Part shown: positions 1 to 8,881 of the stretch, piece by piece
Layout: each line of letters begins with the position of its first letter
Numbering within the stretch: position 1 is the stretch's first letter
NCBI RefSeq assembly: GCF_001514495.1
Contig: NZ_BCNM01000016.1
Span: 111,688 to 175,687 of the forward strand
Length of the DNA stretch: 64,000 nt
Reading direction: 5' to 3'
Source: Paenibacillus pabuli NBRC 13638
GTDB taxonomy: Bacteria > Bacillota > Bacilli > Paenibacillales > Paenibacillaceae
Made by a program: the position numbers and the translations under genes
Notes under the pieces: generated by a model
The model's input: the letters and a program-made list of their open reading frames with translations, nothing else
What the model was told of the DNA's origin: nothing
Databases searched by the model: none

Positions 1-383
1 TGCTCCTTGCTAACTGCACCTTCTACCCGTTTCATTAATGTCTCTGCACGTGCCACCAACACACGAGGACTAAACGGCTTCGTCACATAATCATCCACAC
101 CAAGCTGAAAGCCATGAATCTTGTCATCATCTTCCGATCGGGCAGTCAGCATTATAATAGGTACGGTCGACTGCGAACGAATATGCCCACATAGCGTCCA
201 CCCATCCATTTCCGGCATCAACACATCCAGAATGACCAGATCGACTTCATGCAGAGCCAACAGCTCCAGTGCCTCTACCCCATGTTCTGCTTCTATCACA
301 TTCCATTGTTCTTTTATGAAATAATCGGCCACAATCTCACGAATGCGACTTTCGTCTTCCACCAAAAGCACTGTTCTGACCAT
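1..383 (-). CDS. OmpR-family response regulator, N-terminal part (cut by window edge)
   Basis: Reading from the ATG at 383, this encodes about 127 residues of a receiver domain before the window ends. Visible are the acidic pair (VLLVEDE, residues 5-11), the phosphoacceptor Asp53 in VDLVILDVLMPEMDG, the conserved Thr of MLTA, and Lys in YVTKPFS followed by an OmpR-style linker. The start is supported by GGAG a few bases upstream of the ATG. The DNA-binding domain lies outside the window, so the OmpR/PhoB assignment rests on the receiver sequence only. A partner histidine kinase would be expected beyond the edge. Target genes cannot be inferred. Confidence 0.9.
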   Translation of the reverse strand, partial: MVRTVLLVEDESRIREIVADYFIKEQWNVIEAEHGVEALELLALHEVDLVILDVLMPEMDGWTLCGHIRSQSTVPIIMLTARSEDDDKIHGFQLGVDDYVTKPFSPRVLVARAETLMKRVEGAVSKE

Positions 384-523
384 GGCCGACTCTCCTTTTA
401 GCATTCTCTTGTTAACATACCGATTCCGTGTGTCGTCCGTGTGTCCATCCATGTTCTGGAATGAACTCCATCTTATATACGATTAATATATACCAAAAGT
501 TACTAAATTCCATACACTTTCGC

Positions 524-574
524 ACAAAAAAGAAGCCGTCAATTGAGCAATCCCCTGCTCATAGACGGCTTCTT
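524..574 (-). terminator. Rho-independent terminator after thiD
   Basis: An 11-bp perfect stem (530-540 pairing with 564-574, extended by an inner GAGCA/TGCTC pairing) is followed on the minus strand by a run of T. It lies about 60 bases after the thiD stop and separates it from the response regulator gene. Confidence 0.85.
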
Positions 575-636
575 CCGGCTGAAACCACGTTTTTCTCCGA
601 GATTACACCATGCAATTAAACACCACTCACTTAGCC

Positions 637-1443
637 TTAATGCTCAAGGCGGTGTGCCACATGCAACGTTGGGCCAACAAAACGGTTCAGCGGGAATCCG
701 CCTGCAATCGCTTTGGTCACGAAGGCCTTGCCTTCACGAACAGCCTCTTTCACGGTAAGACCACGCGCCAACCCTGCAGTAATTGCTGCAGATGTGGTGC
801 AGCCCGCACCATGTGTATATCCGGAGCCAACAACGTCGGCTTCAAACCATTCGTAGCTTGTTCCGTCATAGAGAAGATCCATCGCTTTGCCCGGGTTAAT
901 AACCCCTCTGTCCTTAATCAGGACATGCTTCGCCCCGTGATCATGAATGGCAGCTGCCGCCGATTCCATCTGCTCCTTGGAGCGGATCAATCCGCTTTTT
1001 GCAAGCTGTGATGCTTCAAACAGATTGGGTGTCACGAGATCGGCACCTGGCAACAGGAATTCGATCATCGCTTCCGTATTTTCAGGTTGCAGCACTTCGT
1101 CCGTACCTTTGCAGACCATAACCGGATCAATAACGATCTGTGGCAGTCCGCTGCGACGGATGTGCTTCGCAACCAATTCGATGATATCTACAGAACCCAA
1201 CATGCCCGTCTTCATCGCATCAAAACCGATACCATCCAGAACGGTACGCAGCTGGGCCTCGACTACATTTAATTCCACAGGAAAGACTTGGTGATCCCAC
1301 GTATCGGGCTCCATAGCCACAACGGTAGTCAGCACAGTCATGCCATACACACCAAGCTCCTGGAAAGTTTTCAAATCCGCTTGAATCCCTGCACCGCCGC
1401 TCGTGTCCGAACCAGCGATTGTTAATGTTTTTGGAATCGTCAT
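637..1443 (-). CDS. thiD: Hydroxymethylpyrimidine/phosphomethylpyrimidine kinase (ThiD/PdxK type)
   Basis: A cytoplasmic PfkB/ribokinase-fold kinase of 268 residues. By family it phosphorylates HMP and HMP-P in thiamine synthesis; several Firmicute homologues act mainly on pyridoxal. The N-terminal GSDTSGGAGIQADLKTF substrate and phosphate loop (about residues 11-27) and the C-terminal anion-hole motif THGAGCTTSA with its Cys (about residue 212) are intact, and the length is normal. I chose the ATG at 1443 because the family begins MTIPKxLTIAGSD and AAGGAGA lies 10-12 bases upstream; an in-frame ATG at 1464 has poorer spacing. It appears monocistronic, with its own promoter and terminator. 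No TPP riboswitch is visible upstream, which fits a pyridoxine salvage role as well as thiamine. Confidence 0.9.
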   Translation of the reverse strand: MTIPKTLTIAGSDTSGGAGIQADLKTFQELGVYGMTVLTTVVAMEPDTWDHQVFPVELNVVEAQLRTVLDGIGFDAMKTGMLGSVDIIELVAKHIRRSGLPQIVIDPVMVCKGTDEVLQPENTEAMIEFLLPGADLVTPNLFEASQLAKSGLIRSKEQMESAAAAIHDHGAKHVLIKDRGVINPGKAMDLLYDGTSYEWFEADVVGSGYTHGAGCTTSAAITAGLARGLTVKEAVREGKAFVTKAIAGGFPLNRFVGPTLHVAHRLEH

Positions 1444-1479
1444 GGTAGTTGCATTCTCCTTCATCCTTCAATTGACATT

Positions 1480-1508
1480 ATCCTATCCCTTGTACGTGCG
1501 GATGTCAA
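1480..1508 (-). promoter_or_regulatory. Sigma-A promoter of thiD
   Basis: On the minus strand TTGACA (1508-1503) and TAGGAT (1485-1480) are separated by exactly 17 bases, about 40 bases upstream of the chosen thiD start. Confidence 0.65.
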
Positions 1509-1551
1509 TGGCATCTGAAGCCATACGGAGTATGGTTTGGGAGAGAAGAAT

Positions 1552-2259
1552 TCAGTTCACATCTTTCGTCTCCAGACCGATCATGGACATGGAAGCAATC
1601 CACAGCCCGATCGCCCCCAATGTCAGGGGAATCACAATGATGGAATTGATGGATACGCTGGGTCCATTGATACCGGAACATACCACGAACACAAGAAAAA
1701 TGGACGATACCAGTGTTGCCGTTGCAGAGTGCTTGCGCATCCCGAAAAATAGAGGAATGAGAGCCATGGCAGCAGCCGAGAGAGAACTAGTTGTGTATTT
1801 CACCAACAGCGTTAGCACTTCATTCACCGTTAATGCGTCAGAAATAAAAGAATAGAAGTGATCTGTCGTCAACAGGATCGCCCCCATCAACACATCGGTA
1901 AACATAATATTGAAAAAGATGAACAAAAAAATAATGATCAATTTGGACGCGATAATTTTGTGACGTTTGATGGGATAGGTAAACATGACATTCATCGTTT
2001 TGTTTCGATACTCGCTAATGATCAGCTTCGATATCAGAGCGCCTCCAAAGATAATAAAGGTAGCTCGGGCGATCGTATCAATCAGAACGAAAGACACCGA
2101 ATAATTCAAGAACGCGTAGTTCTCTGTTCCGTAGTCCACCAATCCGATCAGGATCAGAAACAGCAGGATGGCAATATTGGCGATAACCGCGCCTCCTATA
2201 TAACCGGCAAACCGATGTTTGCGCAACTCCAGTTGGATCAGTTTAAGCAACGTCCCCAT
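1552..2259 (-). CDS. ABC-2 type transporter permease (lantibiotic-immunity-like)
   Basis: A 235-residue hydrophobic protein with about six membrane helices, typical of ABC-2 permeases such as the BcrB/YtrC type. It starts inside the end of the ATPase gene (17-base overlap), so the two are translationally coupled and should form one exporter. With the two-component genes upstream on the same strand this forms a regulator-sensor-ATPase-permease set, an arrangement common for antimicrobial-peptide sensing and self-protection. The substrate is not evident. No clear hairpin terminator is seen between it and thiD. Confidence 0.8.
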   Translation of the reverse strand: MGTLLKLIQLELRKHRFAGYIGGAVIANIAILLFLILIGLVDYGTENYAFLNYSVSFVLIDTIARATFIIFGGALISKLIISEYRNKTMNVMFTYPIKRHKIIASKLIIIFLFIFFNIMFTDVLMGAILLTTDHFYSFISDALTVNEVLTLLVKYTTSSLSAAAMALIPLFFGMRKHSATATLVSSIFLVFVVCSGINGPSVSINSIIVIPLTLGAIGLWIASMSMIGLETKDVN

Positions 2260-3166
2260 CCCCCTTCATTAAGGTCATGAAGTGTTCTTCCAATGAATGC
2301 GTCCGCTTGAAAATGGATTCGATCTCAACGCCATGCCCAATCAGTTTTCCAGTCAATTCGGATGGAGCGATGCCTGAATCATAAATACGTACGGTACGGT
2401 CATCGACCAATTTATAATTTTTCAATCCCAGCTGGTGTTCCATGACATACGTCGCTTGGCGTGTATCCAGCGTCTGCAGCTCAATATACTCGCTGTTGCT
2501 TCCACGGATACTGTCCATCGATACTTCCTCAACCAGACGTCCATCCCGAATAACGCCAACGGTGTCCGCGACCTGTTCAATTTCCCCGAGAATGTGGCTG
2601 GAGATTAACAACGTAATGCGATACTCGGAGCTGAGACGTTTGAACAAATCGCGCATCTCCTTGATCCCTACGGGATCAAGCCCATTGATCGGTTCATCCA
2701 AAATAAGCAGTTCCGGTGTTGTGATAAGTGCACGGGCGATGCCCAAGCGCTGTTTCATTCCCAGAGAAAAGTCACGGACCGGCTTCTTGCCCGTGTCCTT
2801 CAGACCTACTTTTTCCATCATGTTGTCAATGATCTTCTTGTTATAGAATCCCATGTATTCACAATGGAGCTCCAGATTTTCCCTGGCGGACAGTTTATCG
2901 TAGAAAAAAGGATACTCAATAATGCTGCCCATCCGCTTCAACAGTTCATAGGATGTAGGGGTGAGTTTCTCTCCGAACAATTCAATCTCACCTACGGTCG
3001 GTTTGACCAGGTTGGTCAACATTTTCATCATCGTCGTTTTGCCCGCTCCATTCGGACCCAGAAAACCGTAAATCTCTCCTTGCTTGATACTCATATTGAC
3101 GTTCGAGACAACCTCTATCCCTTCATACGTCTTGGTCACACCTAAGGTCCGCGCAATATATGTCAT
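2243..3166 (-). CDS. ABC transporter ATP-binding protein (BcrA-like)
   Basis: A 307-residue ATPase partner of the ABC-2 permease. The Walker A motif GPNGAGKTTMMK lies near residue 40, a variant signature SLGMKQRLGIARAL near 140, Walker B LLILDEPINGLDP just after it and the switch His in LLISSH. About 90 C-terminal residues follow the nucleotide domain, as in BcrA-type drug or bacteriocin exporters. The start has MTYIARTLGVTKTYEG, with AGGAG upstream. A 121-base gap follows the kinase gene, within which I see no obvious terminator, so co-transcription with the sensor genes is likely. Confidence 0.88.
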   Translation of the reverse strand: MTYIARTLGVTKTYEGIEVVSNVNMSIKQGEIYGFLGPNGAGKTTMMKMLTNLVKPTVGEIELFGEKLTPTSYELLKRMGSIIEYPFFYDKLSARENLELHCEYMGFYNKKIIDNMMEKVGLKDTGKKPVRDFSLGMKQRLGIARALITTPELLILDEPINGLDPVGIKEMRDLFKRLSSEYRITLLISSHILGEIEQVADTVGVIRDGRLVEEVSMDSIRGSNSEYIELQTLDTRQATYVMEHQLGLKNYKLVDDRTVRIYDSGIAPSELTGKLIGHGVEIESIFKRTHSLEEHFMTLMKGDGDVA

Positions 3167-3287
3167 CGTTCTTATTCTCCTTTACGCCCCTGACGGGTTC
3201 TTATATCTGTATTGTAAAGAGAAAAGTCTTCTTTTTTATTAATCAAATCTTACAAAAACCTTAAGCTTATCAGGAGCACTAAAATAA

Positions 3288-4223
3288 TCATCTAGCCAGA
3301 GGCAGATCTACTTTAAAAACGGTACGTTCATACGGCACACTACGCAGCTCAATGCTTCCGCCCATCCGCTCCACCAGCCGCTTCGTAATCGTCAGGCCCA
3401 GACCACTGCCCTGATAAAGACGATTACGGGAATCCTCCAGCGTATACATGCGTTCAAATACTCGGCTGTGTTCCTGTTCAGGGATACCCTTGCCCCGATC
3501 CCAGATACTTAACGTAACCTGTTGTTCTGATGAAACGTCGAGTGAGAGGCCAAGTACCTTGCCCTCCGCTCCATATTTCATGGCATTGGTGATCAGATTA
3601 TCCAGCACCCGTTCCAGTGCTTCCTCATTTCCTTTCACAAAGACATCGCTGTCCGGAATGGACAGTTCTACTTGCAGTTCGAGTTTTGTTAACATTTCAT
3701 AGAAAGAGAGCATTTTCAAACGGCATAATTCGCTTACATTGACCTTGGTCAGTGCAAGCTCGGTATCTCCAGACTCCAGCTTCGCCAGGTCAAAAAAAGA
3801 ATGAACCAGACGCAGTACTTCCTGTGCCTTATCCTGGATTTTGCCAGTCATGGTCTCCCGTTCCTGATCGGTTAATGAAGCACTGTGCAGCAGCGCTTCA
3901 CTATAACCGAGTACAACTGTAAGGGGCGTCTTCAGGTCATGTGAGATGTTGGAGAGCATGTTGCGCATCTCCTTCTCCTGATTCGCATAACCTGCCTCAG
4001 CCCGATGTACATGATCCAGCAGCTGGTTCATGTCCTTGAGGAGCTGGCTGATTTGGGGATCACTGTCAAAGACGAGCAGTCGTTCATATGTACCTTTATC
4101 CAAAATAGAGGTCAACTTATCATGTATGTAGATTAGATGATTACTGCGCTTACGAAGCCTTATGCCGAGCAGAACAACCACAAGAATCAAAATTACGGTA
4201 GCAGTGGCGAAGATCAACGTCAC
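3288..4223 (-). CDS. Sensor histidine kinase (one N-terminal membrane helix)
   Basis: A 311-residue membrane histidine kinase. One N-terminal hydrophobic segment is followed by a short linker, the H-box NISHDLKTPLTVV (His95 counted from this start), the N-box NLITNAMKYG, G1 WDRGKGIP, F-box FERMY and G2 GSGLGLTITKRL. There is no sizeable extracellular domain, so it may sense within the membrane or through the adjacent ABC exporter. I chose the GTG at 4223: it overlaps the stop of the response regulator as GTGA and has GGAGG at ideal distance. A GTG at 4259 would give a longer protein but lies inside the upstream gene without a good ribosome site. Confidence 0.88.
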   Translation of the reverse strand: MTLIFATATVILILVVVLLGIRLRKRSNHLIYIHDKLTSILDKGTYERLLVFDSDPQISQLLKDMNQLLDHVHRAEAGYANQEKEMRNMLSNISHDLKTPLTVVLGYSEALLHSASLTDQERETMTGKIQDKAQEVLRLVHSFFDLAKLESGDTELALTKVNVSELCRLKMLSFYEMLTKLELQVELSIPDSDVFVKGNEEALERVLDNLITNAMKYGAEGKVLGLSLDVSSEQQVTLSIWDRGKGIPEQEHSRVFERMYTLEDSRNRLYQGSGLGLTITKRLVERMGGSIELRSVPYERTVFKVDLPLAR

Positions 4224-4939
4224 GTCTGGTCCACCTCCAGTTTGTAACCGATCCCCCACAATGTCTTGATATATTGGGGATTGGACGGATCCAATTCCAA
4301 TTTCTCGCGCAGACGGCGCATATGAACGTTAATGATATTTTCGTCTCCGTAATAATGGTCATTCCAGACGGAAGCGTAGATTTGAGCCTTCGTAAATACT
4401 TTACCGGGATGGGTAACAAACATCTTGAGAATGCCGAATTCCTTGGAAGTCAGCCTCACAGATATTCCATCACGCTCTACCTCATACGTCTCCATATCGA
4501 CTACAAGTCCCCCAATATGAATGCGCTGCGAACGGGGAGCAGCGGTAGTCTCAGGCTGTGCAGTATAGTTGGCACGACGGATGGCTGCTTTTATGCGCGC
4601 CGTCAGCTCGATTAACGAGAACGGCTTGCTTAAGTAATCATCTGCGCCGAATCCAAGGCCAAGGGCTTTGTCCACCTCTCCATCCTTTGCAGACAGGATG
4701 AGCACAGGCACCAGACTGATCGCCCGAATCGTCTGAAGCACTTCCATGCCGCTTTTGTGCGGCAGCATCAGATCCAGAATAACCAGATCATAGCCTGACG
4801 GTGATTGGCTGAATTGACGTTCCGCCTCCAGTCCGTCATATGCATAAGAGACGTCATAGCCCTCTTTTTCCAAATAAGGACCAACCATTTCACTAATAGA
4901 ACGATCATCTTCCACAAGCAGCAAGCGATAACCTGACAC
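4220..4939 (-). CDS. OmpR/PhoB-family response regulator
   Basis: A 239-residue regulator with an N-terminal receiver (acidic pair VEDD, phosphoacceptor Asp56 in DLVILDLMLPHKSG, Lys in YLSKPFSL) and a C-terminal winged-helix domain (SVRLTSKEFGILKMFVTHP through NVHMRRLREKLE and TLWGIGYKLE). It starts with GTG, supported by GGAGGG six bases upstream. It is the first gene of a probable four-gene operon with the kinase, ATPase and permease, and presumably activates that operon when the exporter substrate is present; this is inferred from the arrangement. Confidence 0.92.
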   Translation of the reverse strand: MSGYRLLLVEDDRSISEMVGPYLEKEGYDVSYAYDGLEAERQFSQSPSGYDLVILDLMLPHKSGMEVLQTIRAISLVPVLILSAKDGEVDKALGLGFGADDYLSKPFSLIELTARIKAAIRRANYTAQPETTAAPRSQRIHIGGLVVDMETYEVERDGISVRLTSKEFGILKMFVTHPGKVFTKAQIYASVWNDHYYGDENIINVHMRRLREKLELDPSNPQYIKTLWGIGYKLEVDQT

Positions 4940-5005
4940 GAGATTCCCTCCAAAATTGCTTTTTCTTTATTACCTCACAGTTTGCTCGAATTGGCAATAA
5001 AATAC

Positions 5006-5050
5006 GAAAAACCCGGCAGGAAGGCAACTTTATGTCATAAAGTGAACCCT
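5006..5050 (-). terminator. Rho-independent terminator after the DegV gene
   Basis: A 10-bp GC-rich stem (5011-5020 with 5041+ACCCGGCA/TGCCGGGT pairing, one G-T pair) is followed on the minus strand by TTTTT. It lies 20-70 bases past the DegV stop. Confidence 0.85.
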
Positions 5051-5072
5051 CTTGCCGGGTCTCATGATTCGT

Positions 5073-5915
5073 TTATACCGTCTCGCTTCGTATCCAGCAC
5101 AGTCCGATCGTCCCTGCACCTGCATGAATTCCTACCACAGGGATAAAAGGCATAATTTCCGTCTTCAGGCGGGGAAGCAGATTTGCAATCTGTTGTTTGA
5201 TGGTAACAGCTTCTTCCTGGTTGTTCGCATGCATGATACATACATGCTTCACTTTTCCCATATCCAACTTGAGCACATCCAGCATGCGCTGTTTGGCTCG
5301 TTTGAACGTACGAATCTTCTCATTCACAACTACTTTGCCCTCTTCAAATCGAAGGAGCAGATGAATTTTCAACAATTGACTAAGGATGAGCTGCGTACCC
5401 GACACACGACCACTACGATGAAGATGCTGGAGACTGGCCGGAATGAGGTAAAAGGACATGTTATCAATCATCTGTTCAATCTGAAGTTTGATTTCGGATG
5501 CTTTATGGCCTTGCTTCTGCCACTCCAGCCCTTGCAAAATCATCTCCCGCAGCGGATAAGCACCTGCTCTGGAATCAATGGCAGTAACCGTCACACCTGC
5601 AATCTCTGCCGCCTGCATCGAAGTGTGCAGGGTTCCGCTGAGTGCCGTGGAGCAATGAATGGCAATGATCTCATCGTACCGGTCCTTCAAAGACTCATAC
5701 AGTTCAATAAACTCCCCAATGGGCGGCTGTGAACTGCTTGCGCGTGAAGCCTCACTCAGTTTCGCATAGAATAATTCAGACGAGATGTCTTCCGTCTCCC
5801 GGTAACATTCCTCGCCAAATACGATGCGCAAAGGTACGATGTAAACGTGATTCTGCTCAGCAAATAGGGGATCGAGTGTGCTCGTACTGTCTGTGACCCA
5901 TGCAATTTTCCTCAT
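5073..5915 (-). CDS. DegV family fatty-acid-binding protein
   Basis: A 280-residue cytoplasmic protein of the DegV (FakB-like) family. It begins KIAWVTDSTSTLDP, the family's N-terminal strand and Ser/Thr loop that contacts the lipid carboxylate. Family members bind fatty acids and, with FakA kinase, present them for acyl-phosphate formation; no fakA is nearby. The start at 5915 follows AGAAGG and matches the family N-terminus; the longer frame upstream has no ribosome site. It is monocistronic with its own terminator. The fatty-acid role is family knowledge and not proven for this paralogue. Confidence 0.88.
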   Translation of the reverse strand: MRKIAWVTDSTSTLDPLFAEQNHVYIVPLRIVFGEECYRETEDISSELFYAKLSEASRASSSQPPIGEFIELYESLKDRYDEIIAIHCSTALSGTLHTSMQAAEIAGVTVTAIDSRAGAYPLREMILQGLEWQKQGHKASEIKLQIEQMIDNMSFYLIPASLQHLHRSGRVSGTQLILSQLLKIHLLLRFEEGKVVVNEKIRTFKRAKQRMLDVLKLDMGKVKHVCIMHANNQEEAVTIKQQIANLLPRLKTEIMPFIPVVGIHAGAGTIGLCWIRSETV

Positions 5916-6007
5916 TCCATCCTTCTCTCTTGCCGGATTGTTGAAGCTGTATCCCCAATCGTCAGGCACATGCCCGGCGGTTTATTTAAAATTTGAATAG
6001 TTCATAT

Positions 6008-6021
6008 TGTAAACGTTTGCG
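6008..6021. promoter_or_regulatory. Possible cre-like box upstream of the DegV gene
   Basis: TGTAAACGTTTGCG matches the CcpA consensus at most positions, with two mismatches at the 3' end. It lies about 95 bases upstream of the DegV start within the gap 5916-6219, which holds no gene I can support. Weak evidence. Confidence 0.3.
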
Positions 6022-6116
6022 TTCTTCTCCCTAATTATAAAGGAACGGACAAACCACTGTCTTGTGGCGCATTGTTGAACAGGTGTATTTCTTCCGGTAT
6101 ATGCCAAAAAAATGTC

Positions 6117-6145
6117 TTGCCTGTGAAGGAATAAATTGGTATGCT
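6117..6145 (+). promoter_or_regulatory. Promoter of the ABC-2 exporter operon
   Basis: TTGCCT (6117-6122) and TATGCT (6140-6145) are 17 bases apart, and TGG precedes the -10 (extended -10). It sits 75 bases upstream of the first permease gene. This is the only plus-strand promoter-like match I see in the gap. Confidence 0.5.
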
Positions 6146-6219
6146 GTTGTCCTTCTCTCTTTTTCGCCTTGACTGAAGTGAACGGGACCGCCGTTCAACC
6201 AACTTATCGGAGGTGTCAC

Positions 6220-6996
6220 ATGCTTTATTTCACTCTGGCTTCCAAAGCCTACTCCCGGAACCTGCAATACCGCGGGGCCCACATGGTACATAACCTGGCA
6301 AGCGCCATGTTCGGTTACATGTATGCCTGTCTCTGGATTGGCATCGGAGCCGACCACTCTCTCGGAGAATACGGGACACAGGGGATGGTCAGTTACATTG
6401 CGTTTACGCAATCCTCTCTCTGGATCTCGGGTTTTCTCACCAATGGACTTGGTATTCCACTCACGGTCAGGACAGGGCAGATCGCGCTTGATCTAATGAG
6501 ACCGGTTCATCTGTTTACCCACCTGATGGCACGTGAATGGGGGCAGATCGCCTACCAGTTCGTGTACAAAAGCATTCCGATTTACCTGCTATTCTCCATC
6601 GTATTCTCTCTGCAATGGCCCACAGAAGCTTCAACCCTGCTATTTGCCGCACTTGGTCTTGCCGGCGCATCCTATTTATCCATCTGTATGAATTACATTA
6701 TTGGTGCCACCGCGATGTGGACTACGGAGTCCTCCTGGCTGCATTGGGGCAATCACGCCTTGATGAATCTGCTCGCCGGTTTCTTCATCCCGCTGGAATG
6801 GCTGCCGAACTGGCTTGAGCGAATTGCCTGGCTATCGCCATATCCTTTCCTGCTCTATGTCCCTACCCGCATCTATCTGGGTTATGAAAATGGCTCCTTG
6901 TTATGGGGAACCTTGCTTTGGTGTGTCCTCATGACTTTAATCTGTCTGGCAATCACACAGGTACTACGCCGTAAAGTGGAGGTGCAGGGCGGATGA
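6220..6996 (+). CDS. ABC-2 family transporter permease 1 (DUF990 / ABC2_membrane_6 type)
   Basis: A 258-residue integral membrane protein with about six helices, resembling the ABC2_membrane_6 (formerly DUF990) permeases that occur as a pair with one DrrA-like ATPase. The start at 6220 has GGAGGTG nine bases upstream; a longer frame from 6136 lacks a ribosome site and adds unrelated sequence. It overlaps the next permease by four bases (ATGA). The exported substrate is unknown; relatives are annotated as viologen or drug exporters. Confidence 0.82.
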   Translation: MLYFTLASKAYSRNLQYRGAHMVHNLASAMFGYMYACLWIGIGADHSLGEYGTQGMVSYIAFTQSSLWISGFLTNGLGIPLTVRTGQIALDLMRPVHLFTHLMAREWGQIAYQFVYKSIPIYLLFSIVFSLQWPTEASTLLFAALGLAGASYLSICMNYIIGATAMWTTESSWLHWGNHALMNLLAGFFIPLEWLPNWLERIAWLSPYPFLLYVPTRIYLGYENGSLLWGTLLWCVLMTLICLAITQVLRRKVEVQGG

Positions 6997-7793
6997 AAGC
7001 CACTTCCTGGTTCACCTTATATAAAATGCTCATTCGAACAAGCATCCGCAGCCGGATGCAATACAAGTTCAATTTCATCATGGCCTCCGTTCTGGCCGCA
7101 TTGATTCAAATCTCCGAATTTCTGATGGTTGCGCTCGTGCTGCACAAATTCGGAGCGATTAAGGGCTGGTCTCTCCATGAGATTGGTTATCTCTTCGCCA
7201 TCATGACCTTATCCAAGACACTGTATCGGACGTTCGGCAATGAAGTGCATCATTTGGAAAAATATCTGGTCGACGGCGAACTTGATCAACTGTTAACCAG
7301 GCCCATGCCCGTTTTACTGGCGCTGCTGCCACAAAACTTCCGCATTATGGCTGGTGAAGTGTTACAAGGCGGTTTTATTCTCTGCTGGTCCCTGGCAGGC
7401 ATGATGCATAGCGGACAGATCGGCTGGACTGCCATTCCCTTTTCGCTGCTGGTCATTGTGACTGGAGCTATCATTCTCTTTTCGATTGGGCTTGCCACGG
7501 CAACGCTTGGATTCTGGACCACACGCATCGAGGAGCTGCAGACCATCACCGAGGATGCAGCGCGTACGGCTGCCCAATATCCACTGACGTTATATCCCAA
7601 ATGGATGTCTGGCATTCTGTTGACTGTGATCCCGGTAGGTTTCGTCAACTATGTTCCATCCCTCTACCTGCTTCGCGGTCAATTAGGTGCATGGGTTCTT
7701 GTTGCGATTGTTGTTGTAGCCGCCCTGAGTCTCACCGTGAGCCTGCGTTTCTGGAAATTCGGCATAACCAAATATCAAAGTACAGGTAGCTAA
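6993..7793 (+). CDS. ABC-2 family transporter permease 2 (DUF990 / ABC2_membrane_6 type)
   Basis: A 266-residue membrane protein with about six helices that pairs with the preceding permease. The N-terminal segment TSIRSRMQYKFNFIMA and the motif LVDGELDQLLTRPMPVLL are typical of this permease family. The ATGA overlap with permease 1 implies coupled translation and a heterodimeric channel. The ATPase gene begins 16 bases after its stop. Confidence 0.82.
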   Translation: MKATSWFTLYKMLIRTSIRSRMQYKFNFIMASVLAALIQISEFLMVALVLHKFGAIKGWSLHEIGYLFAIMTLSKTLYRTFGNEVHHLEKYLVDGELDQLLTRPMPVLLALLPQNFRIMAGEVLQGGFILCWSLAGMMHSGQIGWTAIPFSLLVIVTGAIILFSIGLATATLGFWTTRIEELQTITEDAARTAAQYPLTLYPKWMSGILLTVIPVGFVNYVPSLYLLRGQLGAWVLVAIVVVAALSLTVSLRFWKFGITKYQSTGS

Positions 7794-7809
7794 GGAGGAG
7801 AATATCGTC

Positions 7810-8784
7810 ATGACTATGATTACAGCGCGGCATCTGCAAAAGGAATTCAAAACCCCTGTGGTTCGTGAGGGCCGGTTCTCCGGGCTTCGCACCTTGTTTT
7901 CACGTGAGTATCTGTCCAAGGAAGCCGTTCGAGACATTAGCTTTGATATTGCCAAAGGGGAATTTGTTGGTTATATCGGTCCAAATGGCGCTGGCAAATC
8001 CACCACGATTAAAATGCTGACGGGTATCCTTCATCCGACCTCGGGTGAAGTCTTGCTCGGTGGCATGAACCCGCATCAGGAAAGGCGACGTACGGTTGGG
8101 CGCCTCGGTGTAGTGTTCGGACAGCGCAGCCAGCTCTGGTGGGATCTGCCCGTGAAGGATTCGTATGATATTTTGGCCGAGATGTACGGAGTCCGTGCCG
8201 AGGATAAAGCGAAACGACTGGCCCAGTTCGCTGAGCTGCTGGATCTGGAATCGTTCTGGGCCACGCCTGTCCGCAAGCTTTCACTGGGACAGCGGATGCG
8301 CGCCGATCTCGCAGCGTCCATGCTGCATGATCCGGAACTGCTTTTTCTGGATGAGCCAACGATTGGCCTGGATGTTAATGCAAAGCGAAACATCCGTCAA
8401 TTTCTACGCACATTAAATGAGGATTTTGGCAAAACGATACTGCTGACCACCCATGATATGGACGATATTGAGCAGTTATGCAGCCGTGTAATGGTGATCA
8501 ATCACGGTCAGCTTACATATGATGGCTCGATCCCCTCCCTGCGGGACACGATCGGCCTGCCAACGCTTATCCGGGTGACCTATCGCGGCTCGTTTCATAT
8601 CCCGGATGTCATACCGTCGGCCATTCAGATTACAGCGGCAGAGGGCCAGATCATTACTGTCGAAGTCAACCGGAAAGAGTGGGGTACCATGGACATTCTG
8701 AAACAGCTTGAGCAATGGGGCGAGATTGAGGATGTCGAGATGAAAGAACCCGATTTCGAGGATATTATTCATCGGGTATATTGA
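7810..8784 (+). CDS. ABC transporter ATP-binding protein (DrrA-like, partner of the paired permeases)
   Basis: A 324-residue ATPase with a long N-terminal extension before Walker A. Visible are GPNGAGKSTTIKMLTG (about residues 58-73), Q-loop VVFGQRSQLWWDLP, signature LSLGQRMRADLAASML, Walker B LLFLDEPTIGLD and switch His in LLTTHDMDD. The FGQRSQLWWDLP element is typical of ATPases paired with ABC2_membrane_6 permeases. GGAGGAG precedes the ATG at 7810. The C-terminal 90 residues form a regulatory tail. This completes an exporter of two permeases and one ATPase. Confidence 0.9.
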   Translation: MTMITARHLQKEFKTPVVREGRFSGLRTLFSREYLSKEAVRDISFDIAKGEFVGYIGPNGAGKSTTIKMLTGILHPTSGEVLLGGMNPHQERRRTVGRLGVVFGQRSQLWWDLPVKDSYDILAEMYGVRAEDKAKRLAQFAELLDLESFWATPVRKLSLGQRMRADLAASMLHDPELLFLDEPTIGLDVNAKRNIRQFLRTLNEDFGKTILLTTHDMDDIEQLCSRVMVINHGQLTYDGSIPSLRDTIGLPTLIRVTYRGSFHIPDVIPSAIQITAAEGQIITVEVNRKEWGTMDILKQLEQWGEIEDVEMKEPDFEDIIHRVY

Positions 8785-8881
8785 CTGAAGCCTATTTTAT
8801 TCAGATCTGGATGAGGGCCTGTTCAAATGCCGTTGCATGCGGGAAGGACATGACGTACTGTAATAGCGGAGGTGAAGCGTC

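Noticed and set aside
5052..5732. Plus-strand open frame opposite the DegV gene
   Set aside because: Antisense to a recognised gene and its terminator; no ribosome site or domain.
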